Part shown: in pieces, positions 45,823 to 57,797 of the stretch
Layout of the letters: every line of letters begins with the position of its first letter
Position numbering within the stretch: the first letter of the stretch is position 1
From: Microstegium vimineum
Taxonomy: Eukaryota > Streptophyta > Magnoliopsida > Poales > Poaceae
Direction: 5' to 3'
Length of the DNA stretch: 64,000 nt
Assembly: GCA_022036555.1 (NCBI GenBank)
Contig: CM039119.1
Location: forward strand, 992,001 to 1,056,000
The notes under the pieces: generated by a model
What the model saw: only the letters and a program-made list of their open reading frames with translations
Told to the model about the DNA's origin: nothing
Database searches by the model: none
Translations under genes and position numbers: made by a program

Positions 45823-48800
45823 AACTTGTAAAACGTTGTGTCCCTGCACAACCTAGCTGACATGAACGCCTCCATCTTGTGTTCTCTAGCATCGCTCGTC
45901 ATAGCAGACATGAACTGACATTGTTATGTCCATGTACTATTGATATCAGTATTAAAAGTATATACACAATGATGCTTCTTTTCTTTTTTTTTTCACCTGC
46001 ATCGGTGGTGAGAAGTATTGTTTTCATTCGATTCGTTGCATTTTAATGTTTTTCTAGCATTAATAATCAAGCTTGAGTCCAGTTAATTTTGAGCGAGGGA
46101 GTTGTGTAATATCGATGTTCCAGATATATGACAATTGCAGTATCTTTTTTAGATAACAGTATAATACACGCTCATACATATATTAATCGCGGTATAATGT
46201 TTTTCCGTTGCAACACATTTGCATTTTCCTAGTGCTATACTAATAGTAACATTAACATCTCCATGTTTCCATGGATCGACTGTTCCACTTGATAAGTTGT
46301 TAACAGCAGTTGACGCATGCAGGATGGCAATACTCTCTGTTGACAACAGTTGATCCCAATATTTGTTGACCCTCTTATTTTCACTATAGTACAGTGGATT
46401 TTTAAAAATATTTTAATAAAAATTAACACAGCCTGTGGGAATTAGCGTATCTAATAATTTTATTCAAAAAATGGAACTGTTCATAAAAACATGGATGTGT
46501 GTGTTTCTCCTCCAGTTTCCTGATCTTTGTTTTCCATTTTAATTCAGGCCCATCTGGCCTTTCCCACGAAACAGGCCCATCTGGCCGGCCGGCCGGACCG
46601 GGGCGACGACCGCCACGGAGGATCGGAATAGACACGTCGTCGAAGACCGGGAGACCCGCATCGTCGCCGACACGACGCCGCCAGCCACCGCCACCAGTGC
46701 TGCATGCGTCACGCGAGTACCCGTTTGTATGTTCTGTACGTCTATATATAATATTTTTTTTTCTTTGTTAAACATTAATTAGTTTATAGAATTGTTTATT
46801 TATATATAAGATAGAGGACGGCCTAGAGAACTTTTATCTATGGTTTCGCACCTGCTTCAAACATAAATTAATTAAAGAAAAAAGGATAAATTTGATTATT
46901 ATATTAAGGAGAAACCATGGGCATGTTATCGATCTGAATAAGAAGACAAAGCAAAACTAATTAATTCGATCGACAAGAGCCTATATTATATGTGCATGAA
47001 TAAATATATTGATATCCTAGTTTTTTAAGAAAGGAGGGGAGGATATGGTCTAATGATTTTTTTTGTGGTCTATAGCATTTTCTTTATATTGTAAGACATC
47101 GAGGAGTTCAACAATTGCTTAATTGCTTAAATGGACGAAGTAAATAAGAAAAGGGTGAAACTGGTCACTCGAGAGGTGGTTTGTAACATACCTAAAATGT
47201 ACTACAAATAAATTATAACATTTTGTTTATGATTGTTTACCTTAAACTTGATTAGAGCCATATTGAACAACTCCATAATTACCACAAGCATTTATATAAT
47301 GCAAGGTGGCAGGGGAGCGTAGGAGGAAGAAGAGAAGGCGCGGGCGCCGAGGCGAGGAAGAAGGATGAGTGCGGGCGAGAGGTGAGGAAGGAGGCGTGTG
47401 TGCGGAACATTATCCCTCCTGCATGCGCGCACAAACTGCAGTCACGTCCAAAATACAATGCATAAACAGAGTGCTTAGCCCACACTTGAAATTTATGGGT
47501 AGTTGATTCTTCATCCAATCCAATAATATGGCTAGCCTTCACACTATACAATCCAAAATCTTCTTATATGGCCCAACTTCTCGCGTGGAATGTGACCCTA
47601 CAATCTTGTAGCATCTCTCCTACACTTTCGTCCTCTCACTTCGCTAAAATGTTCAACTCGGAGGTTTCCCCACCCAATGTTGCAAGCACATGCATGACGT
47701 CACCACATCTCATCTTCATCGTCTGCTTGCACTGCTCATGAGTCATGACATTCCTCCGATCCGACACTCATCCTATCTCTAATCTCGCGCGCAACGCCTA
47801 TTAGACATCAAGAATTTTATCTCTAGCAATTAATTAAGATGAGCCATGTAAATAAAGAAAAACGAGGCGAAATTGATGGCTCAAGAGTGAGTGTGGTACC
47901 AAGTACCAACATATTATCAGGAAAACACACCGCTGATTATTGGCGAGATAGTGTGTTATGTACATAATCCATAATATTATTATTCTCTTTAAATAATAGC
48001 TTATAAAATTTCTTATAAGAGATACAATATATAGACAAGTTTTATCACCCGTTGCACACTCGTTTAAGGGAGAAATAAACAAAGAAAAAGCGGCACCGCC
48101 TCAGGTAGTGTGTCCTACAACCACAAGGAACATGCAGTTATTCATGCAAGTTGTGTATAACTCATATAAAATATAAGTGTTACTCTTCAGGACAAAACTG
48201 ATAATTAAATATCTATATATTTTTGTCGTATACACAACACAAACAAGATACATCTCTAGACCGCTTGCCGAAATCCCCGTATCAAAGAAAAGGCACCACT
48301 GCTTAGCGAGGTAATGTGTCCCATAACCCTATATATGCACCACTAACATGAGTCATGCTTATAAGTTATGTGTAACCCATACACGTGTTGCTCCACACAA
48401 AAATATAATTAACTATTTATGTTTTTGTTGCATGGCCTGCACACTCAATACAATAGATAGCGCCTGTAATGAGGTAGGCAAAGAACTTGCGTTTGAGACC
48501 CTCTTTGAGACTGAAAGAATGAAGGGACTGATAAGAAAATTAGAAAAATTAATGGGGTTCAAGGGATAAAGGTTCACTTCATTGTCCCTAATAAGTTTTA
48601 TTCTAGATTTACCCTTGGTTAATTTTGCTCTTATTAGTTCCTTCTCATCATACTACCCAATTGATGTTTCCTAAGCAAAAACTTTGTAAAATATACTAAA
48701 AAAGAATGATAACATTTTATCTGTGCTCCTTTACCTTAGACGTTTTTGGAGTGAAAGAATTTCACATGAAAGAATTATAAGTTTTCATTACTATGATGCA

Positions 48801-49619
48801 GTTGTGCTACACATGCTTTGAATCATATTGAAAAAAAAATCTTTAATTACCATGGACATTTATATAGATGGAAGGTGACCAAGCTTAATCAAAGAAAATG
48901 GATGTCAAAACTACAATAGATGCTTCTAGAGCTTCTTCGATAAGTTAGATCCTTGTAACAAAAGTATTCCAATATTGAGAATCCTTGTAACAAAAGTAAA
49001 TCTCGACACCAATGGGCTCACACGTTCATCTTGTATCTCACACATCTAGTGGGTCGTTAATGAGCTATTATCTCCTGGACTGGCTTGGCTAGGTCGATAG
49101 CCTGGTGATAGGATGTCACTTTGTCACATATGATGAATTGTACATATAGTATCTGTGAGTCGCGTTGCAAGGGACTTCTCATAGTGGTACAGTTCGGGCT
49201 TCAAGTTTATGGGCCGGCCCACAACCTCTAGAAAAATATGGGCTACCTTTTCGAAACATTTGAAGATACTAAATTTCGCGCCAAAATGATTATTCTACTT
49301 TTAACTCATATATACAAACTAGCCACTCTTATCAACAATGTGCAAAATTAGTCTATAGCCTCTACCTAATGAGTGACGATCATATTTTCCTGAAATCACT
49401 TTACGGCCCTAGGAAGGATGAAATTGAAAGTTCAGCCCCTGGCGTGGGCCCCACCGCGTGTACCAGTCCATGGACGACAGGCAGTCAGACAGACCCAGAG
49501 CGTCACTCGGTCGCCACAGACTGACCCACCAGACAAAAGCTTCCCACCACCGCTCCCGTTCCGCTTGGCGCTTGGAGGAGGAGGTCCAGGTCCGGGTCCT
49601 CGTCGGCGACTGGCCAGAG
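45823..49619. other. Gene-free spacer between LEO1 and the receptor kinase
   Basis: No gene recognised over 3.8 kb. A GC-rich island at 46545-46730 carries two GGCCCATCTGG motifs but no convincing reading frame. 47280-47420 is a short GC-rich patch. 47900-48470 contains three diverged tandem units. The rest is AT-rich. Confidence 0.5.
47900..48470. repeat. Three diverged tandem units, about 190 bp each
   Basis: Each unit has a (G/C)CACCGC...TAGTGTGT or TAATGTGT block followed by TCCTACAACC-like text (near 47925, 48090, 48290) and ends in TTTTTGT(C/T)G-type text before CACAC (near 48045, 48222, 48424). Divergence is high and boundaries are approximate. Confidence 0.45.
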
Positions 49620-51581
49620 ATGGCCTTCCTCCGCCGCACCTCCACCACCACCGCCGTCCTCTTCGCTCTCCACATCCTCCTCCTCGTCACCGCCTCCGTC
49701 GTCGCGTCCTCGCCGCTGTCCGTGCCGGAGCAGCAGCAGCAGCAGCAGGACGACGACATGCCGGCGCTGGTCCACCTCAGGCGCGCCCTCACCTCCGGTT
49801 CCGGTTCCGGCGCCGGCGACGCTCTCCACCAGTGGTCGCCGGAGTCCGGCGCCCACCACCACTGCTCCTGGCCGGGGGTCACCTGCGACGCGCGGTCCGG
49901 CCGCGTCGTGGCCCTCGTCGCGCTCGGCGGCGGCCGCCTCGGCGGGGAGCTCTCCCCGGCGCTGGCTCGCCTCACCGAGCTTAAATCGCTCTCCTTTCCG
50001 TCGACGGGGCTCGGCGGCGAGATTCCTCCGCAGCTATGGCGGCTGCGGCGCCTCCAGGCGCTCAACCTCTCCGGCAACTCCCTCCGTGGCCGCCTGCCGG
50101 CCACCTTCTCGGAGGGGCTAAAAAGCCTCGACCTTTCCGGGAATCGGCTGAGCGGGACCATCCCGCCGCGGATTGGGGACCTCCCGCGGCTCCGCGTTCT
50201 GGACCTGTCCGCGAACAGGTTCACCGGCGGCGTGCCGCCGGAGCTCCTGCTCCTCCATTGCAGGGGCCTCGTCAGGATGGATCTCAGCAAGAACTTGCTC
50301 CACGCCCGGCTGCACTCAGGAGGTCTCAACAAACTATCTGGGGAGGAGGAGGAGATAACTGCTGCTGCTGCTCCATTCTCACCAGTTCATGTCCATTCAG
50401 TTACTGGTGAAATGTTTCCTGTTCCTCCTATACCAACAATTATGCGTGAGCTGACCGAGACAAGGCCGGGCACTTCTAATGGCAGCCCCAGGAGCAGCAG
50501 CAGCAATGGTGATGGTGATGGTGGCTTGGGTGTCAAAGAGATTGCTGCCATAGCTTCAGGATCAGCCATTGCAGTGGTTCTGTTAGTTGGACTCACCATG
50601 TGCATCTGCACAAGGAAATGGCCTCAGAGAGGATCAAAGCGCTCTTTAAGGGGAAAGGAAGTCAAGATTTTCGCCGATGTTGAAATTGGAGCTCCCCTGA
50701 CATATGAGACTGTTGTCCGCGCCACTGGGACTTTCAATGCTAGCAACTGCATTGGCAGCGGCGGCTTTGGCGCGACATACCGAGCCTTGGTGGCGCCTGG
50801 AGTTGTTGTGGCAATAAAGAGGCTTGCTATCGGGAAGCAGCATGGCGACAAGGACAAGGAGTTCCAAGCAGAAGTGAGGATTCTTGGGCAATGCCGTCAT
50901 CCTCATCTTGTCACCCTCATGGGGTACCACATCAGCGACGCGGAGATGTTTCTGATATACAACTATCTGCCAGGTGGCAACCTGGAAAGGTTCATACAAG
51001 AGAGGGGGAAGAGGCCAATCAGCTGGAGAAGGCTTCACAAAATTGCTCTGGATGTTGCCTGTGCTCTGGCGTACATGCACAACGAATGCGTTCCCCGCGT
51101 TCTGCACCGGGATGTCAAGCCAAACAACATATTGCTCGACGATGAATGCAATGCCTACCTTTCTGATTTTGGATTGGCTAGGCTTGTCCGGAATTCACAA
51201 ACGCATACGACAACAGATGTTGCTGGTACTTTTGGTTATGTGGCTCCTGAGTATGCAATGACATGCCGCGTATCCGACAAGGCAGATGTGTACAGCTATG
51301 GAGTTGTGCTGCTGGAGCTGGTTTCAGATAAGAAAGCACTGGACCCATCATTTTCTCCATATGGAGATGGTTTCAACATTGTCAACTGGGCTGTGAAGCT
51401 TATCCAGAGAGGCAGGGTTCGTGAGTTCTTCATCGAAGGCTTGTGGGAGAAAGCCCCGCATGATGATCTGGTTGAGTTCCTGAACCTGGCGGTCCGGTGC
51501 ACACAAGAGTCTCTTGCTTCTAGGCCTACAATGAAGGATGTTGTTCGACGCCTAAGGGAACTCCGACCACCTTCTTACTAG
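49620..51581 (+). CDS. LRR receptor-like kinase, RPK1/RPK2 type, short ectodomain
   Basis: Intronless, ATG 49620, stop 51579-51581, 653 residues. Signal peptide at residues 1-28 (hydrophobic core VLFALHILLLVTASVVA). An LRRNT-like W-x-G-V-T-C block lies near residue 84, then about five leucine-rich repeats to residue 240, a Ser/Thr-rich linker and one membrane span (about 308-330, IAAIASGSAIAVVLLVGLTMCI). The kinase has P-loop G-S-G-G-F-G near 379, H-R-D at 496-498, D-F-G at 516-518 and A-P-E at 542-544, so it looks catalytically competent. Kinase sequence fits the RPK1/RPK2(TOAD2) clade; RPK2 itself has an ectodomain of over 20 repeats, so this form is closer to RPK1 in size. Family roles include embryo patterning, meristem and ABA signalling; the role here is inferred. 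An open frame upstream to 49458 lacks a signal-peptide start. Confidence 0.9.
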   Translation: MAFLRRTSTTTAVLFALHILLLVTASVVASSPLSVPEQQQQQQDDDMPALVHLRRALTSGSGSGAGDALHQWSPESGAHHHCSWPGVTCDARSGRVVALVALGGGRLGGELSPALARLTELKSLSFPSTGLGGEIPPQLWRLRRLQALNLSGNSLRGRLPATFSEGLKSLDLSGNRLSGTIPPRIGDLPRLRVLDLSANRFTGGVPPELLLLHCRGLVRMDLSKNLLHARLHSGGLNKLSGEEEEITAAAAPFSPVHVHSVTGEMFPVPPIPTIMRELTETRPGTSNGSPRSSSSNGDGDGGLGVKEIAAIASGSAIAVVLLVGLTMCICTRKWPQRGSKRSLRGKEVKIFADVEIGAPLTYETVVRATGTFNASNCIGSGGFGATYRALVAPGVVVAIKRLAIGKQHGDKDKEFQAEVRILGQCRHPHLVTLMGYHISDAEMFLIYNYLPGGNLERFIQERGKRPISWRRLHKIALDVACALAYMHNECVPRVLHRDVKPNNILLDDECNAYLSDFGLARLVRNSQTHTTTDVAGTFGYVAPEYAMTCRVSDKADVYSYGVVLLELVSDKKALDPSFSPYGDGFNIVNWAVKLIQRGRVREFFIEGLWEKAPHDDLVEFLNLAVRCTQESLASRPTMKDVVRRLRELRPPSY

Positions 51582-54182
51582 GAAGACAAGGTGCTCAACG
51601 CCTAAATACTTACCTAAGAAAAACTGATGGGCTGATAGCTCTCCCCCTGCCAAGCCAAGGGGGTAGTAGCTGTGGTAAGGAGGTGCCGTCAATTTTATCC
51701 CCTCAGCGGCCTCCTCTCCACCAAGTCTTACTAATGCATAACATTCTAGGTAGATGAATGCTTCCTCTAAAAAATGAAAAATATAGAAAAAAAGGTGAAA
51801 AAAAAGAAAACTGAATGCTTCAACAGTTCTGCAACTACATAACATTAGAGTGACATTACTTCTTTTCATGCATGATTGAGAAAAAAAAAAGGTAATGATG
51901 CTCAAATGGTATGTAGTTTCAGAACTGTTGAAGCATTTGGCCTTCTGAAATCTTGTAAATATTATCAGTAAAGGTTAAAGTTTGACATGTCTTGATCGAT
52001 GATTGTGTTGGTATGTTAACTGTTGTTGTTTCATGGCTTGAATTGTACCTAGAACGAGGTATGTCACAATTTGTGACCGTGAGAGAATGCCATAGCAGAC
52101 GCTGCTAGTGCTTGCTGCAGTTGCCAATTTGCAGAACCTGTTACTGCAATCTGCCTCGTGCTGTTGGTAGTAGTTGCGGAGTTCAGGTTGTGCTTCGTCG
52201 GCGAAGTGAGCCGCCGTCCTTTGCTTCTCCATTTGCAGGCGCATAACTCACATCTGACGACTGTCAGGTGCCCAAGTGGTGCACGGCCGGTGTTTCAGAA
52301 CAACGAAATAGGATTTCCGTCCTGCAGGCATAGTCAATCGAGTAAGATAGGTCGACAGTTCACAACATGCTTCAATCTTTTGGTATACAAAGCTTTGCTC
52401 AAGTCTTGCTCTGATATACATGTCAGTGTTCATCAGTCATCCCTCAAAAGAAATGAACAAACATCAGCATATCAAGTGCTTACTGAAGCCTCTGTGCCGA
52501 CAACAGCTGAACAGGGGTTTTGATTTCGGTATCAGGAGTCTTTTTTGGGCTCCCCTAAAATTACCAAATTTTGTAAAATTTCAAATGAAAGTTTCCCAAA
52601 ATTTTGAACCCTGGCTGAGATACGAACCCTGCATCTCCTTCCAATGCAGGAGATGAGGGGTTTAATTTAGGAAATACGAATTGACTCGTGCTTGGCTGAC
52701 CTCCCTATATTTTCAGGGAACCATTGCTGACTTCCATATAATTGAGATGAAACTTCACAGCACATACTATCTAGATGCATCGCTTAATTCTGTTCCTAAT
52801 CATCCACTGCCAGGCTCTAGTATGCAAACCGGTCACATCTACGAGTAATTAAAGGCAGCAAAAAAACAATCATTAGGAAATATTACCAAAGGAAAAGGAA
52901 ATTGTATTCCGGCCTCTGCAAGAGTTTTGCACAACTATTTGTTATTTAAAAATCAGTCTGGCTAAATAAAAACTCACAAAAGGAAATATTACCAAAATAG
53001 CAAAAATATCTTGGTATCTAAAACGCACCAGAAAATAAACTACATGCTGTATGTAGCATCATTTGTCAAAATCACTAGGACGGTAGGACCCATCTATTTC
53101 TGCTACCAATCAGTACTGTGCAAACAGTTGGAAGGTTAAAAAGAAAGAGGCATTTTTCAACACACGCCCTGAAGGCATACTTCCTGCATTCACAAAAAAA
53201 CCAGAAGGCATTCACATGCGAGATTCGGTAATGATGTGATTGCTCGGAAGCAACTGGCTAATAACATCATTTTGGGACAAAAAAAAAATCAATGGGAATC
53301 CGTCTGATTTTCTTGTCCATCCCAATCATGTCCAGGTAAAAAGAGTTGAGTGCAGATGCATCCAAAATCCGAAAAGGGCGTGACCGAAAATACTGTAGGC
53401 ATATAATTCAAACTTGAATAGGGATTAGGGAAAAACAAAATAGCAGTCGTGCTGATTCTGACAGTTGATCTCCAACTGACAGCTATGTACAATACAAGGG
53501 GGAAAAAACTTTGCCTATAGTAAGACTGCAGCTGACCAATGTATCAAACAAATGAACAAATGAAAGGCCTTTTTTTTTAATATAGGAAAGGGACTTTTGT
53601 TGTGGCCTCTGCACGAAGGTCGTTGAAAAGCATATACTACTAACCTAATGATCGGTTCATTGGAACTGATGCTAAGCACCTGACAAGAAGAAATGTGCCA
53701 TTAACCAAAAAAAAAACTGAACACCTGCAGATTTACACCGCAACACCAATTTCCACAGATACCAGATTCATCAGAATTTCGCCTAACATACAATTGCAAA
53801 TGAGATTTTGTTTTGTTTTTAGGTGTGCAACTAGTTTACATGAGCGAAATTAACAACAAATGAATGTGGAGCCGGTGCATGAGCCGGTGTGGGCTTCAGT
53901 GGAAGGAAATATGAAACGTTTTCCCCTTTTCTTTTCATTTTTGAAAGGAAGGAAGAACATGAAACGATTTTGACCTCTCCTGCTAGATCGAAGCAAACAT
54001 GAAAAAAATAGATAATTGCATTGGAGCACCAAACTCGTTCATAATAACACACAATTCAGTAAGACGACGTACTGAAAAAAAAAACTGAATGCTGGCAACA
54101 TGTCATAATATCCAATACAAACAAACAAGTGACTACTGCATCTCTGAACCTACTGATCGATACTCAACTCAATTGAGTCTAA
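51582..54182. other. Kinase 3' flank and gene-free spacer
   Basis: Likely kinase 3' UTR to about 51960, then no gene recognised. 53440-54180 resembles in order the segments 57810-58110 and 58830-58950, so it is the 3' flank of the FCP1-like duplication unit. A short inverse pair (CTGCAT...ATGCAG) lies near 52630. Confidence 0.5.
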
Positions 54183-56025
54183 CTAAGCAGGAACGACAAC
54201 GACGCCAGGGAACTTGACCATCGAATTCAGCCTTGCTAGCTCTTCCACAACCTTCTCGATCTTCAACAGCATCATCCTCATCGAGTAGTAGTAGAGTATT
54301 TGCCTGTAGAATTCCCAGTCCGGGTGAGTGTCCGTGATGGGAGGCTGACCAAAAGGGTGCTCCCTGACGTAACGCTGAACATCGTCTGCAGTGCTGAGGC
54401 TCTCCAGGTACAAGCGAAGATCTCCATAATGTCAGGATCTGCCCACGGTTGGGCCTTCATATGGGCCATGGGCTTGGGCCTAGTTGAACAACTATCTGCT
54501 GGACCGCTAGGCGTCATCTACAAGAGAGCACAGGGACAGCAACGAAGGGCATCAATCAAACAATCAGAATTACCTTTTACCTTTCTTACTGTACTGTTCA
54601 TCTTCCTCTAGCTTCTCTCTACCAACCCTATTTCTCTATGTACCCAGATTTGATACTGGAACCAAGTTATCTGTGAGCAATCTAGTTGGGTTGCTGACAC
54701 ATAAGGTCCTGCTCATGGAGATGGGAGGCCATTGTTATGTCAATCCATGGCATGTATTAAACACTTCTCTAATACTAGTACTGTACGTTCTAATAAGCAG
54801 AATGTAATCTAGCTAGTATTTATTATACTAACTAGTCTGACGAAGTCGAAAGCTTATTACCCAGCGCATCGTCATTGTCGTTCTTGTAATTGTAGGGGCA
54901 AGGGAAAATGGCGGTGTGTGGCTGCGCATCAGACATGCATGCATCAAACAGTGAGAGCGTGCTTAGCATTGCATTCTCGACGATAGATGTAGGAATTGAA
55001 CGAACAAAGCAATGGAAAAGGCGGTACCGGATTGCGCAGAGCTTTGTAAGGGGAATCATCAACGAGGAGAGTGTTTGAGGGCGAGAACTCCCCCAGCTGC
55101 CAGGGAAGATCTAGATCCGGCTCCTCCTCCTTGTCCCACAGCTTCTTCAGCTCCTTCAGCACCAGCGGTTTGGCGTTGTTTTCAAGGGTGTTCAGTCCAG
55201 TACCGGTGCATTTTGACATGTCCTGGCCGTGTAATCGATCATCAGCACATCAGGCAAAATGAGAGAAACTATATAAACGAACAATGCGTAGGATAGGCCG
55301 AATCAATCATCTCAGCTTCTCCATGCGTCCAGTACTTACCCAACAAAATAGCAGATGATGTTTCAGATCCTTCATCAGGATATTAACAACTGCGTCCACA
55401 TTAGCTCTGTTGTTTGTAAATAAAAGAACAGAAATTCAGTACCACACAGCAGAGTAATAAAGAACAGAAATTCAGTAGCACCTGAGCCTTGATGACCATA
55501 TCCCTAGCTCGAAATGGTGGATGCAGAACCTCAGGAAATCGTCACAGTAGGGTCGTTTGAAGACTGTGGTTGCAGTAATCGTACCATACAAAAAATCATT
55601 TTTCAGGCTACCAATCTGATTTCAGGTGTGTAATGTACAGTACAACTACAGAGACGAATGATTTTACCAAGGGCCAGTAGAAAAGAACTGGCAGTAACGT
55701 TACATTACATTACCTAGCTTGCCTCGGAACTTTCCATGAGACAGGTGGGCGTTGTGGTAGTCTTGGTTGATATCGGCGACCAAGCCATTATCATCATTGC
55801 AGAGTCTCTTGGTGAGCCCACCATGTCCTGAATGATCCTGCTCTCGTCTTCCTTCTTGTCAATGGAACCACCAAGATCGTCGTTGGAGTCCACCGCTGTG
55901 CCGCTGGCGGCATGCACCAAGAGCAAGCGTGCATCTTCTCCATCAGCAGTCACTCGATCCGCCTTCCTCTTCTTCGTCTTCTTCAAGTCGCCGTGGTGTG
56001 GGTTGCTGCTCGCCTGCTCCTCGTA

Positions 56026-56056
<31 letters not shown>

Positions 56057-56341
56057 AGATCAGGCTCCTTGGCCCCCTTCCCCTCCGGCGGTGGCGGTGG
56101 CGGTTCCTCTGCTCAAGCAAATTCAGATACGGGGTCTCGTATTACATGATTCCTCTCCCAATGCAAGTCCCCCCCACACACACACGTAAATCCAAGAACC
56201 AAGAATGAAGCCGCACATAAAAATCACATGGCAATGCAGGCTAGCAAGGACGCGAGTTGTATTGTATTGTATACCTGCAGCGATGGCGGCGTCCGGCGCC
56301 GGCGCGGCGAAGGTAGTGAGCTCTTGTTGCCGCAGCCCCAT
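54183..56341 (-). pseudogene. FCP1/HAD-phosphatase-like gene, copy A, damaged
   Basis: Minus-strand exons: 56341-56275 (ATG at 56341), 56108-55714, 55563-55482, 55406-55340, 55222-55028, 54921-54861, and a last exon ending at 54183. The family is a plant FCP1-homology (NIF/CTD-phosphatase-like) HAD protein. The N-terminus is Lys-rich (nuclear-signal-like). Domain text is well kept: FKRPYCDDFLRFC, ELGIWSSRL, KPLVLKELKKLW, NTLLVDDSPYKAL, PHTAIFP, DDVQRYVREHPFGQP. Two defects are clear. The frame shifts between D-E-S-R-I-I-Q-D and the HAD motif, and motif I (D-L-N-G-L in copy B) is reduced to N-D-D-N-G-L. The last exon's expected acceptor is also displaced near 54438. Phosphatase function is unlikely. 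Confidence 0.75.
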
Positions 56342-57348
56342 CCGAGCGCCTCGGCGCGGTCGACGTCGGCGGAGCGAAGCGAAGCGACGCCACCATAAAT
56401 AAAAGCGCAGCGAAGCCACCCGCCCCACCCCATCACCATCAGAGCAGCAAGCAAAGCGAAGCCAAGCCACCATAAATAAGGGAAACGCGCAGGCGGAAGG
56501 CAGCTGAAGCGGCGGGTGGCTGGCTGCGGCCTGCGGGAGCCGAGGAGGCAGAGAACTTGAGCGGTTGGGCTGGGCTGGGCCGGGTGGGTCGGATCTCAGG
56601 AGTTTAGCACTAGCATTTTGTTTGTTTATAGATTTTCCTTGGAGTTTCGTATTTGCATGCAAAAAAGGATGCACCAGATATCTACCACGAAAAGTAGTTA
56701 ATATATTAGCCTCATTTTCACAGAACTTGACCGTTTGTTAGTCTTTGTTAGTGTCAGTGACGATTTCATGTCACAGTTTTTATTGTATCCATATTTGGAA
56801 ACAGGTGCAGAAGAGTTTTATGGGGATAAACTCTCTCTCCATAAAACTATCACTATCTCTCTCTTTATCAATATATGATGTACATCATCATATTTAATGT
56901 TTATAAAACTTTTATCAAAATACCATTGAGACTGGTCTTATACATGACATATTTAAATTGCTTTTCATAATTATAAAAACTGAATGACATACTCTCACTT
57001 AACCATAAATGTTTATATGAATACAAGCGTGGTTAGCAAAAGTAGGAGTTGCCAATTATGGTTATAATAACGATTGAGGTTTGCAAGTACTATCATCATC
57101 CTTATCCTTACATAAATGAGGAATTCCGGTAGCACAGAGGATGTTAATTAGTACCACAACTATATTTGGATTTGGATGTGCGCTTTTATGGGTATCGTTT
57201 TTTTAGAAAGATGCGGGGCGCACACGAGCAGACAGGCCGTCCGGCCCAGGTCGTGAAAGCTTTTATTAGGGAGTCCAGGCCCAGATGAGAATCCTACATG
57301 GGCCCAGATGCATGGGCATCAGAGAGAGACTTTAAAAAAAAAGCGATT
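56342..57348. other. Upstream region of copy A and spacer
   Basis: 56342-56580 is GC-rich with TTTATTTATGG blocks on the minus strand (near 56395 and 56475) that could serve as TATA-like elements. The remainder is AT-rich and without a gene. Confidence 0.45.
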
Positions 57349-57420
57349 CGCCGTTGCCGGGGATCGAACCCGGGTCACCCGCGTGACAGGCGGGAATACT
57401 CACCACTATACTACAACGAC
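57349..57420 (-). tRNA. trnD-GUC: tRNA-Asp (GUC)
   Basis: 72 nt on the minus strand. Acceptor stem GTCGTTG pairs with CAACGGC plus discriminator G; D-arm with A-box TAGTATAGTGG; anticodon stem-loop CCCGC-CTGTCAC-GCGGG with anticodon GTC; T-arm with B-box GGGTTCGATCCCC. No intron. A run of T follows on the minus strand (57334-57342 as A on the + strand), a Pol III terminator. Matches the canonical plant nuclear tRNA-Asp. Confidence 0.95.
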
Positions 57421-57585
57421 TTTGTTGCGTAACAAGTGAATTTATACTATACACAGTTCTAACATAGCCTTGCTTTTATCGAGCATCCAAATTTCAAAGA
57501 ACCCAACAGTAGTATTGCTTTCATTTTATTGTCTCAGCTATATATATATATATATATTAACTCCCTCCAGTTCCAAAAATAAGTC

Positions 57586-57797
57586 TTCGTAGGGATTGTG
57601 CAAAGCTTTGTAGGGAGAATCATCCACAAGGAGTGTTTTGAGCTTTGAGGGCGAGAACTCCACGTGCTGCCAAAGAAGATCATCATCGTCAGCCTCCTCT
57701 TTGCTCCACAACAGCTTGTTCAATTCCTTGAGCACCAGCACCAAAGGCTTGTTATCGTTTTGAAGAGTGTACAACCCACACCCACTGGCCAAACCGG
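57586..57797 (-). pseudogene. FCP1-like relic, one exon only
   Basis: Corresponds to the exon encoding C-x-x-x-G-L-Y-T-L-(E/Q)-N, K-P-L-V-L-K-E-L and L-L-V-D-D-S-P-Y-K-A-L in copies A and B. It has small in-frame insertions (VLVLKEL, KLLW). No neighbouring exons are found. A Stowaway-type terminus (CTCCCTCCAGTTCC) lies just below it at 57562 with no partner. Confidence 0.75.

Noticed and set aside
52600..52660. tRNA-like text (GGTTCGTATCTC on the minus strand) with a CTGCAT/ATGCAG hairpin
   Set aside because: No full cloverleaf can be drawn: the A-box and acceptor stem are missing. It is more likely part of an old repeat or a chance B-box.
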